Shown one piece after another: positions 41,230 to 50,974 of a DNA stretch of 64,000 bases. The stretch is from NCBI RefSeq assembly GCF_003966265.1, contig NZ_RXNV01000014.1, positions 1-64,000 on the forward strand. Direction: 5' to 3'. The first letter of the stretch is position 1. The number at the start of each line of letters is the position of its first letter. Source of the DNA: Shewanella atlantica. GTDB taxonomy: Bacteria > Pseudomonadota > Gammaproteobacteria > Enterobacterales > Shewanellaceae. The position numbers and the translations under genes were made by a program. Below the pieces are notes generated by a model, which saw nothing but the letters and a program-made list of their open reading frames with translations, did not search any database and was not told where the DNA came from.

Positions 41230-43347
41230 TCAATTACCGTTAAAGTGCAGCCCCTCATAGGGCGTATCTACCTGCTCTTCCTTAGCTTTATGGTATAAAC
41301 CTATGGTAAATAACGTCCCTTTGCCCACCGTAGAACTGACCTCTATAGTTCCGCCGATACGCTTAATAATCCCGTAACTCAAAGATAACCCCAGACCCGT
41401 ACCGTCGGCTCTGGTGGTGTAAAATGGATCGAAAATGCGACTCAACTGCTCTTTCGGGATCCCCTTACCCTCATCTTCAATTTCGATCTTAACCCCGATA
41501 GGCTCACCTCTTTGAACCCAGTCATAGGTCCGAATCCAAATTCTTCCCTCTTCATCCATGGCATGGGCCGCGTTTACCACGAGATTAATCAATACTTGTA
41601 ATAGCTGAGGACGGTTAACCTCTATCGGGTAACTGGCGTTCAACTCCTGATTCAGTATCACCTTTTGCTCTTGAATCGAGTGACGCACCAGTACCAACAT
41701 CTCTTCGATAATCGGAGTAAGCTGGTGCATCTCAAGCGGCGCATTAAACTCGCCGGGGCGACTATACTGTAACAGGCTACGGATAATGGTACTGATACGC
41801 CCCACCTGTTGGATGACAAGATCGATCTCCTCCTCAACATCCTCCGCTTTATCGCCTAACTCATATTTCATCAACTCCATATTGCCTAAGATCACCGCGG
41901 TCGGATTATTGATCTCATGGGCAATACCTGCGGTCAGCTCACCCAGTGCGGTAAGCTTTTCATTGGTGACCAGTTGCTGTCTGGTTTCATTCAACAAAGC
42001 AACGTTGTTTTGAAGTTCCTCTGTTTTCTCCTGCAGGCTTCGTGTCCGCTCTTCAACTTTCACCTCTAACTGCTCGGCAGCAGCCTGGATCTGTGAATTT
42101 CGGCGCTGCAGCAGATCCAGCATTCGATCAAATTGCTCGGCTAAGTTTGATAATTCATTATCTCGTTCAAGTCCCAAAGATCCGATGCGTAGGTTTCGAC
42201 CTGACTGCACAGCCTTAACCACGTGGTGAATACGCTCAATTGGCTGAAGTAAACTATAGGCACCGCGATAGACGAGTAATCCAGACACCAGTAAAACCAG
42301 CATCAAAATTGTCCCTAACTCAATAATATTCAGTAGATAGTTGTGAATAAACGGCGATTCTGAGAAGCCGGTGTAGATCATCCCGATCCGTTTACCCTGA
42401 ACATCCTCGAGTGGCGCATAGGCAGAGATAAACCAATCATTAAACACGAAAGCTCGATCGACCCAGAGCAACCCCTGAGAAAATACTTTTTGCTTCACCT
42501 CTTCAGATACCAAGCTGCCTAATGCGCGCCCCTCGACCTCACCACCTTGTGGGAAAAAGTGTAGGGGAACATTGGTACTGATACGCGTGTTATCCAGGAA
42601 TATAGTCACAGTACCGATAGAGCGTTCCGGCAATGTTCCCTTGTCGTAAACCAGGTCTCGGATGTGATCCACGATACGAATATCCCGATTAAACAAGATG
42701 CCGCCATCTAAGTACCAGGCAATATTTCCTTCGGCATCGGGAACGGGCAACAAACTTCGGCTGAGTAAGCCCCTGTCTTCGACTGTCTTAGTCGGTTTTT
42801 GTGATCTTGGCGTTTCAACCAGTGGAATACTTGCCGTCTTCACCATCTCAGGATCGATTAACGCCAGGCGCTTAGGTTCCAGCACCATTAAGCCTGAATA
42901 TGCTGACTCACCATTAACTTTCTGAAGCATAACCCTAAGATCAGGATCTGCAGCGGCCTCTGACACACTAACCAGGCGCAAGAAATCTAAATTTAACAGC
43001 TGTTTTTTTGAATCCAGTAAAAGCTCGATCTGCTTTCGGTAGCTATTTTTATTGCTATCGAACAGGCGAAAGTCATTCTGAAACTCCCATGATTCCATCA
43101 CGAGTTCCAGCTGTTTCTCCTGACTCTTCTGTACGGAAATAAGCGTGTTATTCGCAACAGTCAGGTCAGCCTTAACCTTCATAAACAACTGCTTACCCGT
43201 ATAGCTAATATTCCAATAGATGGTGATAAATACTAGGCTTACCAGAGTGAGCAAGATCGGAAGCAAGGTAAGGATTAAAATTCGATAACGGACCTTAGCT
43301 TGCATCTGCTGCCAATTGATACCAAAAATACGAGGGAAAAAGGACAC
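41230..43347 (-). CDS. NtrB-type sensor histidine kinase of the tungstate/molybdate locus
   Basis: 705 residues. Transmembrane segment near residues 25-48, a large Cache-like periplasmic sensor domain (about 50-340), a second transmembrane segment near 342-362, HAMP (about 365-417), a coiled coil, HisKA with H477 (GIAHEINNP) and HATPase with DEGKGIPKEQL and GTGLGLSLSYGI. It lies 1 bp after its response regulator gene in the same transcript. Its location next to tupABC suggests that it responds to oxyanion availability or to a related signal; direct evidence is absent. Confidence 0.9.
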   Translation of the reverse strand: MSFFPRIFGINWQQMQAKVRYRILILTLLPILLTLVSLVFITIYWNISYTGKQLFMKVKADLTVANNTLISVQKSQEKQLELVMESWEFQNDFRLFDSNKNSYRKQIELLLDSKKQLLNLDFLRLVSVSEAAADPDLRVMLQKVNGESAYSGLMVLEPKRLALIDPEMVKTASIPLVETPRSQKPTKTVEDRGLLSRSLLPVPDAEGNIAWYLDGGILFNRDIRIVDHIRDLVYDKGTLPERSIGTVTIFLDNTRISTNVPLHFFPQGGEVEGRALGSLVSEEVKQKVFSQGLLWVDRAFVFNDWFISAYAPLEDVQGKRIGMIYTGFSESPFIHNYLLNIIELGTILMLVLLVSGLLVYRGAYSLLQPIERIHHVVKAVQSGRNLRIGSLGLERDNELSNLAEQFDRMLDLLQRRNSQIQAAAEQLEVKVEERTRSLQEKTEELQNNVALLNETRQQLVTNEKLTALGELTAGIAHEINNPTAVILGNMELMKYELGDKAEDVEEEIDLVIQQVGRISTIIRSLLQYSRPGEFNAPLEMHQLTPIIEEMLVLVRHSIQEQKVILNQELNASYPIEVNRPQLLQVLINLVVNAAHAMDEEGRIWIRTYDWVQRGEPIGVKIEIEDEGKGIPKEQLSRIFDPFYTTRADGTGLGLSLSYGIIKRIGGTIEVSSTVGKGTLFTIGLYHKAKEEQVDTPYEGLHFNGN

Positions 43348-43348
43348 C

Positions 43349-44731
43349 TTAACTCTCCTCTTGTTTATCGGTATCGAACCACTCTTTATACTTCCTATCT
43401 AAGGTTTTTCGCGAAACCCCTAAATCCCTGGCCGCTGCGGACTTATTGCCATTATGAAGGTCGACTACTTGGGTAACGTGATGTTTTTCAACCTCCTTTA
43501 GTCCCCAGTCTAACGGATAACCGGACTCGTTAGGCATGTCAGATTTGGGTTGCTGTTTCCAATACTCTGCAGGTGGTTTACCCAGCAAGATGCAGCGCTC
43601 AATCATGTTTCTCAGTTCACGGATATTTCCCGGCCACTCATGCTGCTGTAATTTGAGCATATCTTCATGGCTCCAAACCACCTCTTTAACACCGAGTTCA
43701 GACGCTAACTGTCTGGTAAAATGATGTGTTAATTCAACAACATCTTCCGGTCTATCTCTGAGGGGTGGGATCACGATATCTAACACATTTAAGCGGTAAT
43801 AAAGATCTCGTCTGAAGTTACCCTCTTCCACCTCTTCGGCGAGTTTACGGTTTGTAGCCGCTAGTACCCGGACATCAATATTCGTCTCTTTCTCACTACC
43901 GACGGGACGGATCGTTCTCTGTTCCAGAACCCTAAGCAGAGCGGTCTGCATCTTAAGAGGCATCTCACCAATCTCATCGAGAAAGATTGTGCCACCGGAG
44001 GCAAAACTAAACAGACCTTCACGATTGCCCTTCGCACCGGTAAAAGCCCCGGCCGAATGGCCAAAGAGTTCGCTCTCGAGTAGTTCCGGTGCAATAGCAC
44101 CACAATTGACCGGGACAAAAGGCCCCTGACGTCCACTAAGAAGATGCAACTGTCTTGCGACTAACTCTTTACCCGTTCCCGACTCACCTTCAATTAAGAT
44201 CACCGCATTCGTTGGGGCAACACGCTCGATGACATGCTTCACCTCTTGCATTGCATCACTACTGCCGATAATAGTAGAGGATTGACCAATAGAGACTTCG
44301 CGACGCAGCATCAGATTTTCACGCTTGAGTAGACGACGCTCGATACAACGATCTACCGCCTTCATCATCTGCTCAAGATGGAATGGCTTCATGATAAAAT
44401 CAGAAGCGCCGGCTCTTAATGCCTTGATGGCAACATCCATATCCGCATAACCGGTCATAAAGATAATGTCAGAACGTCTCTCCTGATCATTTAATGCTTC
44501 ATGCCATTCAATTCCTGAACGCCCGGGTAGACGAATATCCACGACCAGCAGATCAAAATGGCATCGACTTCTTAACTGTTCTGCGTCCTCGACACTGGAA
44601 GCGGTCTCGACCAGGGCGAATTTTTTAGATAGCGCCTTTTTCAGAAAGCTACGCATACCGGGCTCATCATCTACAATAAGCACAGATACGGCTGAAGGAA
44701 GGGGTTTTAAATCTTTTTTATTTTGGCTCAT
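43349..44731 (-). CDS. NtrC-family sigma-54-dependent response regulator
   Basis: About 460 residues from MSQNKK. Receiver with phospho-acceptor D65 (LLVVDIRLPGRSG), AAA+ domain with Walker A GESGTGKE, the GAFTGA loop (HSAGAFTGAKG) that contacts sigma-54, and a Fis-type helix-turn-helix (AARDLGVSRKTLDRKYKEW). Divergent from tupA, whose promoter is sigma-54 type, so it very likely activates it. Start ATG 44731 preferred; the frame is open to 44782. Confidence 0.93.
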   Translation of the reverse strand: MSQNKKDLKPLPSAVSVLIVDDEPGMRSFLKKALSKKFALVETASSVEDAEQLRSRCHFDLLVVDIRLPGRSGIEWHEALNDQERRSDIIFMTGYADMDVAIKALRAGASDFIMKPFHLEQMMKAVDRCIERRLLKRENLMLRREVSIGQSSTIIGSSDAMQEVKHVIERVAPTNAVILIEGESGTGKELVARQLHLLSGRQGPFVPVNCGAIAPELLESELFGHSAGAFTGAKGNREGLFSFASGGTIFLDEIGEMPLKMQTALLRVLEQRTIRPVGSEKETNIDVRVLAATNRKLAEEVEEGNFRRDLYYRLNVLDIVIPPLRDRPEDVVELTHHFTRQLASELGVKEVVWSHEDMLKLQQHEWPGNIRELRNMIERCILLGKPPAEYWKQQPKSDMPNESGYPLDWGLKEVEKHHVTQVVDLHNGNKSAAARDLGVSRKTLDRKYKEWFDTDKQEES

Positions 44732-44827
44732 ATTGTCTTCTTTAGGACATTTTGACTCATTTAACGGTGATTCTAGCATCATAGTCTAGAAAATAGGTCA
44801 CTGTGAGACAAAGAATGAGGGACATAG

Positions 44828-44838
44828 GACAAAATGTC
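44828..44838. promoter_or_regulatory. Palindrome in enhancer position before tupA
   Basis: GACAAAATGTC, a perfect inverted repeat around the centre, within GGACATAGGACAAAATGTCTG. It is about 110 bp upstream of the predicted tupA start site, the usual distance for a sigma-54 enhancer site. TGACACC motifs at 44843 and 44890 may be additional contacts. Confidence 0.55.
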
Positions 44839-44914
44839 TGTATGACACCATTAAAGCTTGCGACGAAGATCACACTCCACAACCATTTGTGACACCTGCA
44901 CGGGCAGATAGCTT

Positions 44915-44931
44915 TTGGCATCAAATTTGCT
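44915..44931 (+). promoter_or_regulatory. Sigma-54 promoter of the tup operon
   Basis: TTGGCATCAAATTTGCT matches the consensus TTGGCACGN4TTGCT except for CG to TC. GG (44917-44918) and GC (44929-44930) are separated by exactly 10 nt. The start site should be near 44942, about 64 nt before tupA. Confidence 0.85.
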
Positions 44932-45005
44932 AAATAAACTGGCATAATTTGTAGAAGATTAATTTTGGCAAAGAATCTTCATTATTTAATCGCCAAGGAG
45001 CAAGA

Positions 45006-45818
45006 ATGTTAAACCTTAAATCTATCTTCAGCTTTGCATTAGCTGCGACCTTAGTCACTGGTATGCCAGCACAGGCCGAAGAGATTATAAAGCTAGCCAC
45101 AACAACAAGCACTGAGAACTCAGGTTTGTTGAAAAATTTATTACCTAAATTTGAAGCCGAAAGCGGTTACAAAGTCCAGGTAATTGCAACGGGTACCGGT
45201 AAAGCGCTTAAACTTGCCCGTCAAGGTGATGTCGATGTCATCATGACACATGCCCCTGCAGCAGAAGCTAAGTTTGTAGATGAAGGTTTCGGTCTTTTAC
45301 CTCGCGGCATAATGGAAAACGATTTTGTGATCTTAGGCCCTAAAAATGACCCGGCTAAGATCCGCAGCAGTAAGACAGTTGAGGAGGCATTTGCTAAAAT
45401 AGCCAAATCAGGCGCCACTTTTGTTTCTCGTGGAGACAATTCCGGCACAAACATGAAAGAGATGATCATCTGGAACAAGGCTAAGGTCGAAACCTCTTTT
45501 GCTGGTTATAAGTCTGTTGGTCAGGGAATGGGTAAAACCCTGTTGATGGCAAACGAACTTCAGGGTTACACACTTTCTGACCGTGGTACCTTCGTGGCCT
45601 ACAAAGCAAAGTTGGATATGGCTATCGATTTTGATGGCGGCCAGGCATTAGCGAACCCATACCAGATCATGTTAATTAACCCTGCTAAATACCCTGATCT
45701 AAACCACAAAGGCGCAAGAGCCTTTAGTGATTGGTTGATTGGTGCCGAAGCTCAAGGCATGATCAATAGTTATAAAGTTCAAGGTGAGCAACTATTTAAG
45801 GCAACTTATAGCGAATGA
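45006..45818 (+). CDS. tupA: Tungstate/molybdate ABC transporter, substrate-binding protein
   Basis: 270 residues. Signal peptide ending AQA, then IKLATTTSTENSGLLKNLLP, the TTTS oxyanion signature of TupA, TGTGKALKLARQGDVDVIMTHAP, and SRGDNSGTNMKE. TupA captures tungstate, and in some members molybdate, in the periplasm with high affinity. Ribosome-binding site AAGGAG. First gene of the transcript from the sigma-54 promoter. Confidence 0.93.
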   Translation: MLNLKSIFSFALAATLVTGMPAQAEEIIKLATTTSTENSGLLKNLLPKFEAESGYKVQVIATGTGKALKLARQGDVDVIMTHAPAAEAKFVDEGFGLLPRGIMENDFVILGPKNDPAKIRSSKTVEEAFAKIAKSGATFVSRGDNSGTNMKEMIIWNKAKVETSFAGYKSVGQGMGKTLLMANELQGYTLSDRGTFVAYKAKLDMAIDFDGGQALANPYQIMLINPAKYPDLNHKGARAFSDWLIGAEAQGMINSYKVQGEQLFKATYSE

Positions 45819-45912
45819 CTCTAAGATTCTGGTTAAGCCGTTTTTTAAAATGCTACACAGCGGACACATCTAATGCTCTGGCTATCCAGTTATCTGAATC
45901 GGGCTATCACAG

Positions 45913-46620
45913 ATGAATGAAGGCTGGTTAGCCCTTTTACAGCAGGCCTTAGGCCTGCTGTTTTCATTGGACCCGGATGTGTGGTCCATTGTTTCTGTAT
46001 CTTTTTCTGTATCTTTTGCGGCTCTCGGGATCACCCTGTTGCCCTCGATGATATTGGGATTCCTGCTGGCTTTTGGCCGCTTTCCCGGCCGCTGGTTTGT
46101 CACCAACTTAATTCAAACTCTCCAATCAATTCCTACCGTTGTCATCGGCCTACTCGTCTATCTAATGCTCACACGCATGGGTCCTCTGGGTGATCTTAAA
46201 TGGCTATTTACTCAAAAAGGCATGATTTTAGGACAGATGATGATCTGCGCTCCCGTGTTAGTCGCGATGAGTCAAGCGGCCTTTACCAGCGTCGACCGTA
46301 GAGCCTGGGAAACCTCACGTACTCTAGGAGCCTCATGGTTCAGGGCCATCTGGACAGTTTGTAGAGAACTTAAAGTACCATTACTCATGGCGATTGTGGC
46401 TGGGTTTAGCCGCATCTTAACAGAGGTGGGTTGCTCCATGATGGTCGGTGGAAATATTGCAGATGTGACCCGAAACATCCCTACCGCTATTGCACTCGAG
46501 ACCAGCAAAGGCGACTTTGCCCAGGCAATAGCCCTCGGTCTTGTTCTGCTCATTTTATCTCTCGTTCTTAACTTTACTTTAGGAACGCTCAGAGGCAAAG
46601 CAGAGCCGAGGAGTCATTAA
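45913..46620 (+). CDS. tupB: Tungstate ABC transporter permease
   Basis: 235 residues, five predicted transmembrane helices, ABC-2 of the ModB/CysW type with the EAA-like loop QAAFTSVDRRAWETSRTLGASWFRAI, which couples to the ATPase. Start ATG 45913, 94 bp after tupA. Confidence 0.92.
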   Translation: MNEGWLALLQQALGLLFSLDPDVWSIVSVSFSVSFAALGITLLPSMILGFLLAFGRFPGRWFVTNLIQTLQSIPTVVIGLLVYLMLTRMGPLGDLKWLFTQKGMILGQMMICAPVLVAMSQAAFTSVDRRAWETSRTLGASWFRAIWTVCRELKVPLLMAIVAGFSRILTEVGCSMMVGGNIADVTRNIPTAIALETSKGDFAQAIALGLVLLILSLVLNFTLGTLRGKAEPRSH

Positions 46621-46623
46621 GAG

Positions 46624-47343
46624 ATGGTCAAATTAGTCGCTAACAATCTAGAAATGAAGTTTGGTGAAAGACATATATTCAGTGTCGATAGACTTCAACT
46701 TTCTCAGGGACAAACGATACACCTTCAGGGCGATAACGGTTGCGGAAAGACCACCCTGATGAAACTGCTTGCCGGTCTGATATCCCCCAGCAGAGGAGTC
46801 ATAACAACTGAAGGGTTTGATCCACTGCCATGGTGGCGCTCCAATGCCTTGTTAGGTAAGGCCGTCTATCTGCATCAACATCCGTACCTGTTCGATGGCA
46901 GCGTCGAATATAACCTGAGCTACCCTCATCCGTTTTGCAACATGACAAAACAGCAACTGAGTGAGCGCACCCAGACTGCAATTGAGATGGCAGAATTAAC
47001 TCACCTCAAAAATCAGGCGGCATCCAGCCTCTCTGGTGGTGAAAAACAACGACTCGCTATCGCCAGAGCCTGGATAATGCAGCCTAAGTTATTAATGTTA
47101 GATGAGCCTACATCCAATATGGACAGGTTTTCACAAGATCTGGTACTGACCATGATTTCTGACCTACAGCAACTTGGAACAGGCATGCTGATCAGTAGCC
47201 ACCAATCTTGTGTACTAACGAGTTTGTGCAACCAAAGCTGGGTCATTGAAAATCAACATATAATGTCATCGTTTACGGCTGAGAATATTACGGACTCAAC
47301 GCCAATAAATCTACAGGAACCAAGATATGTCATTGCAAATTGA
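46624..47343 (+). CDS. tupC: Tungstate ABC transporter ATPase
   Basis: 239 residues. Walker A GDNGCGKTT, Q-loop YLHQHPYLF, signature SSLSGGEKQRLAIARAW, Walker B LLMLDEPTSNMD and switch His (SSHQS). Starts 3 bp after tupB. Its last 17 nt overlap the start of mobA, in a different frame. Confidence 0.92.
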   Translation: MVKLVANNLEMKFGERHIFSVDRLQLSQGQTIHLQGDNGCGKTTLMKLLAGLISPSRGVITTEGFDPLPWWRSNALLGKAVYLHQHPYLFDGSVEYNLSYPHPFCNMTKQQLSERTQTAIEMAELTHLKNQAASSLSGGEKQRLAIARAWIMQPKLLMLDEPTSNMDRFSQDLVLTMISDLQQLGTGMLISSHQSCVLTSLCNQSWVIENQHIMSSFTAENITDSTPINLQEPRYVIAN

Positions 47344-47917
47344 TGCAGTTATTTTAGCCGGAGGCATGGCCAGGCGCATGGGGGGGAATGACAAAGGTTT
47401 AGTCGAACTCCAGTCACAACCTATGATAAAACACGCCATAGATCGCATAAAACCACAAGTTAGAGAGATCCTGATCAACGCAAACCGTAACCAAACCCGT
47501 TATGCTGAGTTCGGCTATAAAGTTATCAGTGACGAAGACTCTGGTTATCTTGGGCCACTAGCAGGAATGATAACTGCAATGGGGCAGACACAGGCCAACT
47601 ATCTTCTTGTCGTTCCTTGTGATTGTCCGCTTTTGCCGACAGATCTTGTCGAGCGTATGCTCTCCCAGTTAGAAATCGAAAATGCCGACCTTGCAGTAGC
47701 AAGTGATGGGAAGCGCGAACAACCTGTAGTACTACTTTTAAAGCCAGAATTAAGAGACTCGATGAAAGCCTTCTTAGATGCTGGCGAACGTAAAATCGAC
47801 TTTTGGTACGCTAAACATAACTGCGCCGTAGCTGACTTTTCAGATCAGCCGAACGCCTTTGTTAATGTGAATACGCCAGAACAAAAACAACAACTTTCTG
47901 AGGCAATTGCCAAATAA
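47327..47917 (+). CDS. mobA: Molybdenum cofactor guanylyltransferase
   Basis: 196 residues. Transfers GMP from GTP to molybdopterin cofactor, giving the bis-MGD form. N-terminal nucleotide motif VILAGGMARRMGGNDKGLVEL, VVPCDCPLLPTDL, and NVNTPEQ. It overlaps tupC by 17 nt, so uptake and cofactor synthesis are translated together. Confidence 0.95.
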   Translation: MSLQIDAVILAGGMARRMGGNDKGLVELQSQPMIKHAIDRIKPQVREILINANRNQTRYAEFGYKVISDEDSGYLGPLAGMITAMGQTQANYLLVVPCDCPLLPTDLVERMLSQLEIENADLAVASDGKREQPVVLLLKPELRDSMKAFLDAGERKIDFWYAKHNCAVADFSDQPNAFVNVNTPEQKQQLSEAIAK

Positions 47918-47931
47918 AAACCGAGGTTTAA

Positions 47932-49737
47932 ATGAGCATCCCTTTTACCAATCCGTTAACAATTCCTGTTCTCGGATTTTGTGCCTATAGTGGCACAGGA
48001 AAGACCACGCTATTAAAGAAACTGATCCCCGAGTTAAACCGCAGGGGGGTGAAGCTGGCAGTCATAAAGCATGCTCATCATAACTTCGATGTGGATATTC
48101 CGGGTAAAGACAGTTACGAGATGCGTAAGGCGGGTGCTCGCCAGATGCTGGTTGCCTCACACGTCAGATGGGCGCTGATGACGGAAGATGCCGTCGAGGA
48201 AGACCCCAAGCTACCTCACCTGCTCCAGCAGATTGAACAAGATAGTGTCGATATTGTATTGGTTGAAGGCTTCAAAAAACTCGAGCTACCAAAGATTGAG
48301 CTCCATCGTGCCGCCCACGATAAACCTTTTATTCATACCCATGACAAGAACATTCAGGCAATCGCCTGCTGTGATGAGACTGAACTTCCTGGTGACTTAA
48401 GACGACTGGATATCAATGATGTCGCTCAAATTGCCGACTTCGTTATCGAGTATGCAAAAAACTGGCAGCCAGCAAATATCAACTTACCGCTCTCACCGGC
48501 ACCAGAGTGTGGTTGCGAGGTCGATACCAGTAAAACCCTGTCGGTAAGACAAGGCATAGATAAGATCTTATCTTACGTTAATCCCATTACGTCCAGTGAA
48601 GCACTCCCTCTGGATGAGCTTAACAGCCGGGTACTGGCCGAAGATGCGATATCCCCTGTCAATGTGCCACAGCAGACCAATTCGGCCATGGACGGATACG
48701 CCTTCAAGCACTCCAGTCCCATGCTAGCCAGTTATAAGATTGTCGCCGATGTCATGGCAGGACATCAATATTCTGCAGTGCTTCAGGCAGGCGAAGCGGT
48801 GCGCATCATGACTGGTGCAACGGTACCCGCCGGCGCTGATACCGTTCAGATGAAAGAGTTGGCTACAGAGCTGGAAGGCCAAGTTAGCTTTCAGGGCGAT
48901 ATCACTTTGGGGCAACATATCCGACTCGCAGGCGAGGATATAGCTAAAGGCCACACGGCGCTAGCCGCTAATACTCGGCTGCAAGCACCAGAGCAGGGAC
49001 TATTGGCCTCACTGGGCTTTGGTCAGCTGCCGGTATTCAAACGCCCCAGGGTTGCCGTTTTCTCTACCGGTGATGAAGTGTGTCAGCCCGGAGAGCCACT
49101 AAAACCTAATTGCATCTACGACTCAAACCGTTTCACCATCAAATCTATGGTCAGAAAGTTGGGTTGTGAAGTGATAGACCTGGGGATCATTCACGACTCG
49201 GAAGATGCACTTGCCGATGCGCTTAGCCAAGCCGCCGTCGATGCCGACGTGGTGATAAGTTCCGGCGGTGTATCCGTCGGCGATGCCGACTTTATCAAGC
49301 TTGCACTCGAGCGGGTCGGCCAGATTAACTTCTGGCGCATCAATATGCGACCTGGACGACCACTGGCTTTCGGCCAGATTGGCGATAGCCTCTTCTTCGG
49401 ACTACCCGGTAATCCGGTTGCGGTTATGGTCTCCTTTATGCAATTTGTGCAACCTGCACTTAGAAAACTAGCCGGAGAAAACAGCTGGACCCAGAGTATG
49501 GTACCCGCAATCGCAGATACAGGTTTACGTAGCCGTGTGGGTCGCACCGAATTTACCAGAGGCATCTATCACTTAGGAGTCGATGGGAAGCTGCATGTCA
49601 CGACGACAGGCGCACAAGGTTCGGGGATGTTGAGCTCTATGGTAAAAGGAAACTGTTTCATCGTTATCAGCGAAAAAGATGATCAGTTAAATCCTGGTGA
49701 TACCGTTTATATTCAACCTTTTGCCGATCTACTCTAA
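47932..49737 (+). CDS. moeA: MobB-MoeA fusion protein
   Basis: 601 residues. Residues 1 to about 180 form a MobB GTPase-like adaptor domain (GFCAYSGTGKTTLLKKL, KHAHHNFDVDIPGKDSYEMRKAGA). From about 200 the protein is MoeA, the enzyme that inserts the metal into adenylylated molybdopterin: VNVPQQTNSAMDGYAF, IMTGATVPAGADTVQMKE, VAVFSTGDEV, YDSNRFTI, ISSGGVSVGDADF and FFGLPGNPVAVMVSF. This links metal insertion and the nucleotide-adding step in one chain. Starts 15 bp after mobA. Confidence 0.94.
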   Translation: MSIPFTNPLTIPVLGFCAYSGTGKTTLLKKLIPELNRRGVKLAVIKHAHHNFDVDIPGKDSYEMRKAGARQMLVASHVRWALMTEDAVEEDPKLPHLLQQIEQDSVDIVLVEGFKKLELPKIELHRAAHDKPFIHTHDKNIQAIACCDETELPGDLRRLDINDVAQIADFVIEYAKNWQPANINLPLSPAPECGCEVDTSKTLSVRQGIDKILSYVNPITSSEALPLDELNSRVLAEDAISPVNVPQQTNSAMDGYAFKHSSPMLASYKIVADVMAGHQYSAVLQAGEAVRIMTGATVPAGADTVQMKELATELEGQVSFQGDITLGQHIRLAGEDIAKGHTALAANTRLQAPEQGLLASLGFGQLPVFKRPRVAVFSTGDEVCQPGEPLKPNCIYDSNRFTIKSMVRKLGCEVIDLGIIHDSEDALADALSQAAVDADVVISSGGVSVGDADFIKLALERVGQINFWRINMRPGRPLAFGQIGDSLFFGLPGNPVAVMVSFMQFVQPALRKLAGENSWTQSMVPAIADTGLRSRVGRTEFTRGIYHLGVDGKLHVTTTGAQGSGMLSSMVKGNCFIVISEKDDQLNPGDTVYIQPFADLL

Positions 49738-49814
49738 TTGGTGATCTCTGTTTAACTGTTTTCTGTATTGGCTCAGATAGCTGAGTCAATACGGTGTTTT
49801 TGTAGGTAGCTAGT

Positions 49815-50801
49815 ATGAGTTTGATCGTCGATACCTTCGGACGCAAGGTTGAATATTTGCGTCTTTCCGTTACTGACAGATGTGATTTTCGTTGTGTTTA
49901 CTGCATGAGCGAAGATCCCTGTTTTCTCAATCGTGAGCAAGTTCTCAGCCTAGAGGAGCTGGCCTGGGTAGGTCAGGCATTTACTGAGCTGGGTGTGAAA
50001 AAAATTCGCCTCACCGGCGGCGAACCTTTGGTACGCACCGACTGCGACCAACTGGTCAAACTGCTCGGCGCACTGCCCGGGTTATCTGAGCTCTCGATGA
50101 CCACCAATGGTTCCCGACTGACCAAGTTTGCAGAAAAGATGCGCGGCTCGGGTCTTGGCAGGCTCAATATCAGCCTGGATACATTAAAGCCTGAGCTCTT
50201 CACCGAACTGACCCGTAATGGCAAACTTGAGCGCGTCATTGAGGGGATCGATGCCGCCAAAGCCGCAGGCTTTACTCGCATCAAGATCAATGCGGTAATT
50301 CTGAGAGGCCAAAATGATGATGAAGTTCTGGACTTGATCGAATTTTGTCGTGGCAGAGAGTTGGACATAGCTTTCATCGAAGAGATGCCACTCGGCATTA
50401 TCGATGAGCGTAAGAAGAGTCGTCACTGCAGCAGTGAAGAGGTAAAAGCCATTATCTCTCAGCGATATGAACTCAGTGTATCCGACAAGCGCACCGGTGG
50501 ACCCGCACGTTACTACACAATGCCGGGTAGCTCTATTCATGTGGGCTTCATCTCTCCTCACAGCAACAACTTCTGTCATGAATGTAACCGCGTCCGTGTC
50601 ACTGTAGAGGGCCGCTTGTTACTCTGTTTAGGCAATGAACACTCCGTGGATCTTAAAGCCATTGTCAGAGAGTTTCCCGCTGATATCGAGAAGCTAAAAA
50701 CTGCCATTTTGGATGCCATTAAACTCAAACCTAAAGAACATGTGTTCGGGCCTGAGGGGGATGTACAGATCCTACGCTTTATGAACGCGACAGGCGGATA
50801 A
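49815..50801 (+). CDS. moaA: GTP 3',8-cyclase (radical SAM)
   Basis: 328 residues. Catalyses the first step of molybdopterin synthesis. N-terminal radical SAM cluster motif C23-x3-C27-x2-C30 (DRCDFRCVYC), SAM-binding LTGGEPLVR, a second cluster near the C-terminus (FCHECNRVRVTVEGRLLLCLG), and the catalytic C-terminal Gly-Gly (ATGG). Last gene before a strong terminator. moaC, moaD, moaE and moeB are not in the window. Confidence 0.96.
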   Translation: MSLIVDTFGRKVEYLRLSVTDRCDFRCVYCMSEDPCFLNREQVLSLEELAWVGQAFTELGVKKIRLTGGEPLVRTDCDQLVKLLGALPGLSELSMTTNGSRLTKFAEKMRGSGLGRLNISLDTLKPELFTELTRNGKLERVIEGIDAAKAAGFTRIKINAVILRGQNDDEVLDLIEFCRGRELDIAFIEEMPLGIIDERKKSRHCSSEEVKAIISQRYELSVSDKRTGGPARYYTMPGSSIHVGFISPHSNNFCHECNRVRVTVEGRLLLCLGNEHSVDLKAIVREFPADIEKLKTAILDAIKLKPKEHVFGPEGDVQILRFMNATGG

Positions 50802-50826
50802 CGATAAACGCGTACCAATCGATTCG

Positions 50827-50861
50827 AAAAGGTTGATAGCATAAAGCTATCAACCTTTTTT
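50827..50861 (+). terminator. Rho-independent terminator of the tup-moa operon
   Basis: Stem GGTTGATAGC / GCTATCAACC (50831-50840, 50846-50855), loop ATAAA, then TTTTTTAT. Preceded by AAAA. Confidence 0.92.
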
Positions 50862-50974
50862 ATTGCAGTCCTAAAATCGGCTACCAATATTTATCGCCGC
50901 TTTCTTCGCCTGGCTTTTTACTGCATGATAGACTGACTATTTACCGTCAATCAACCACGCTGAAACTTGATGCC

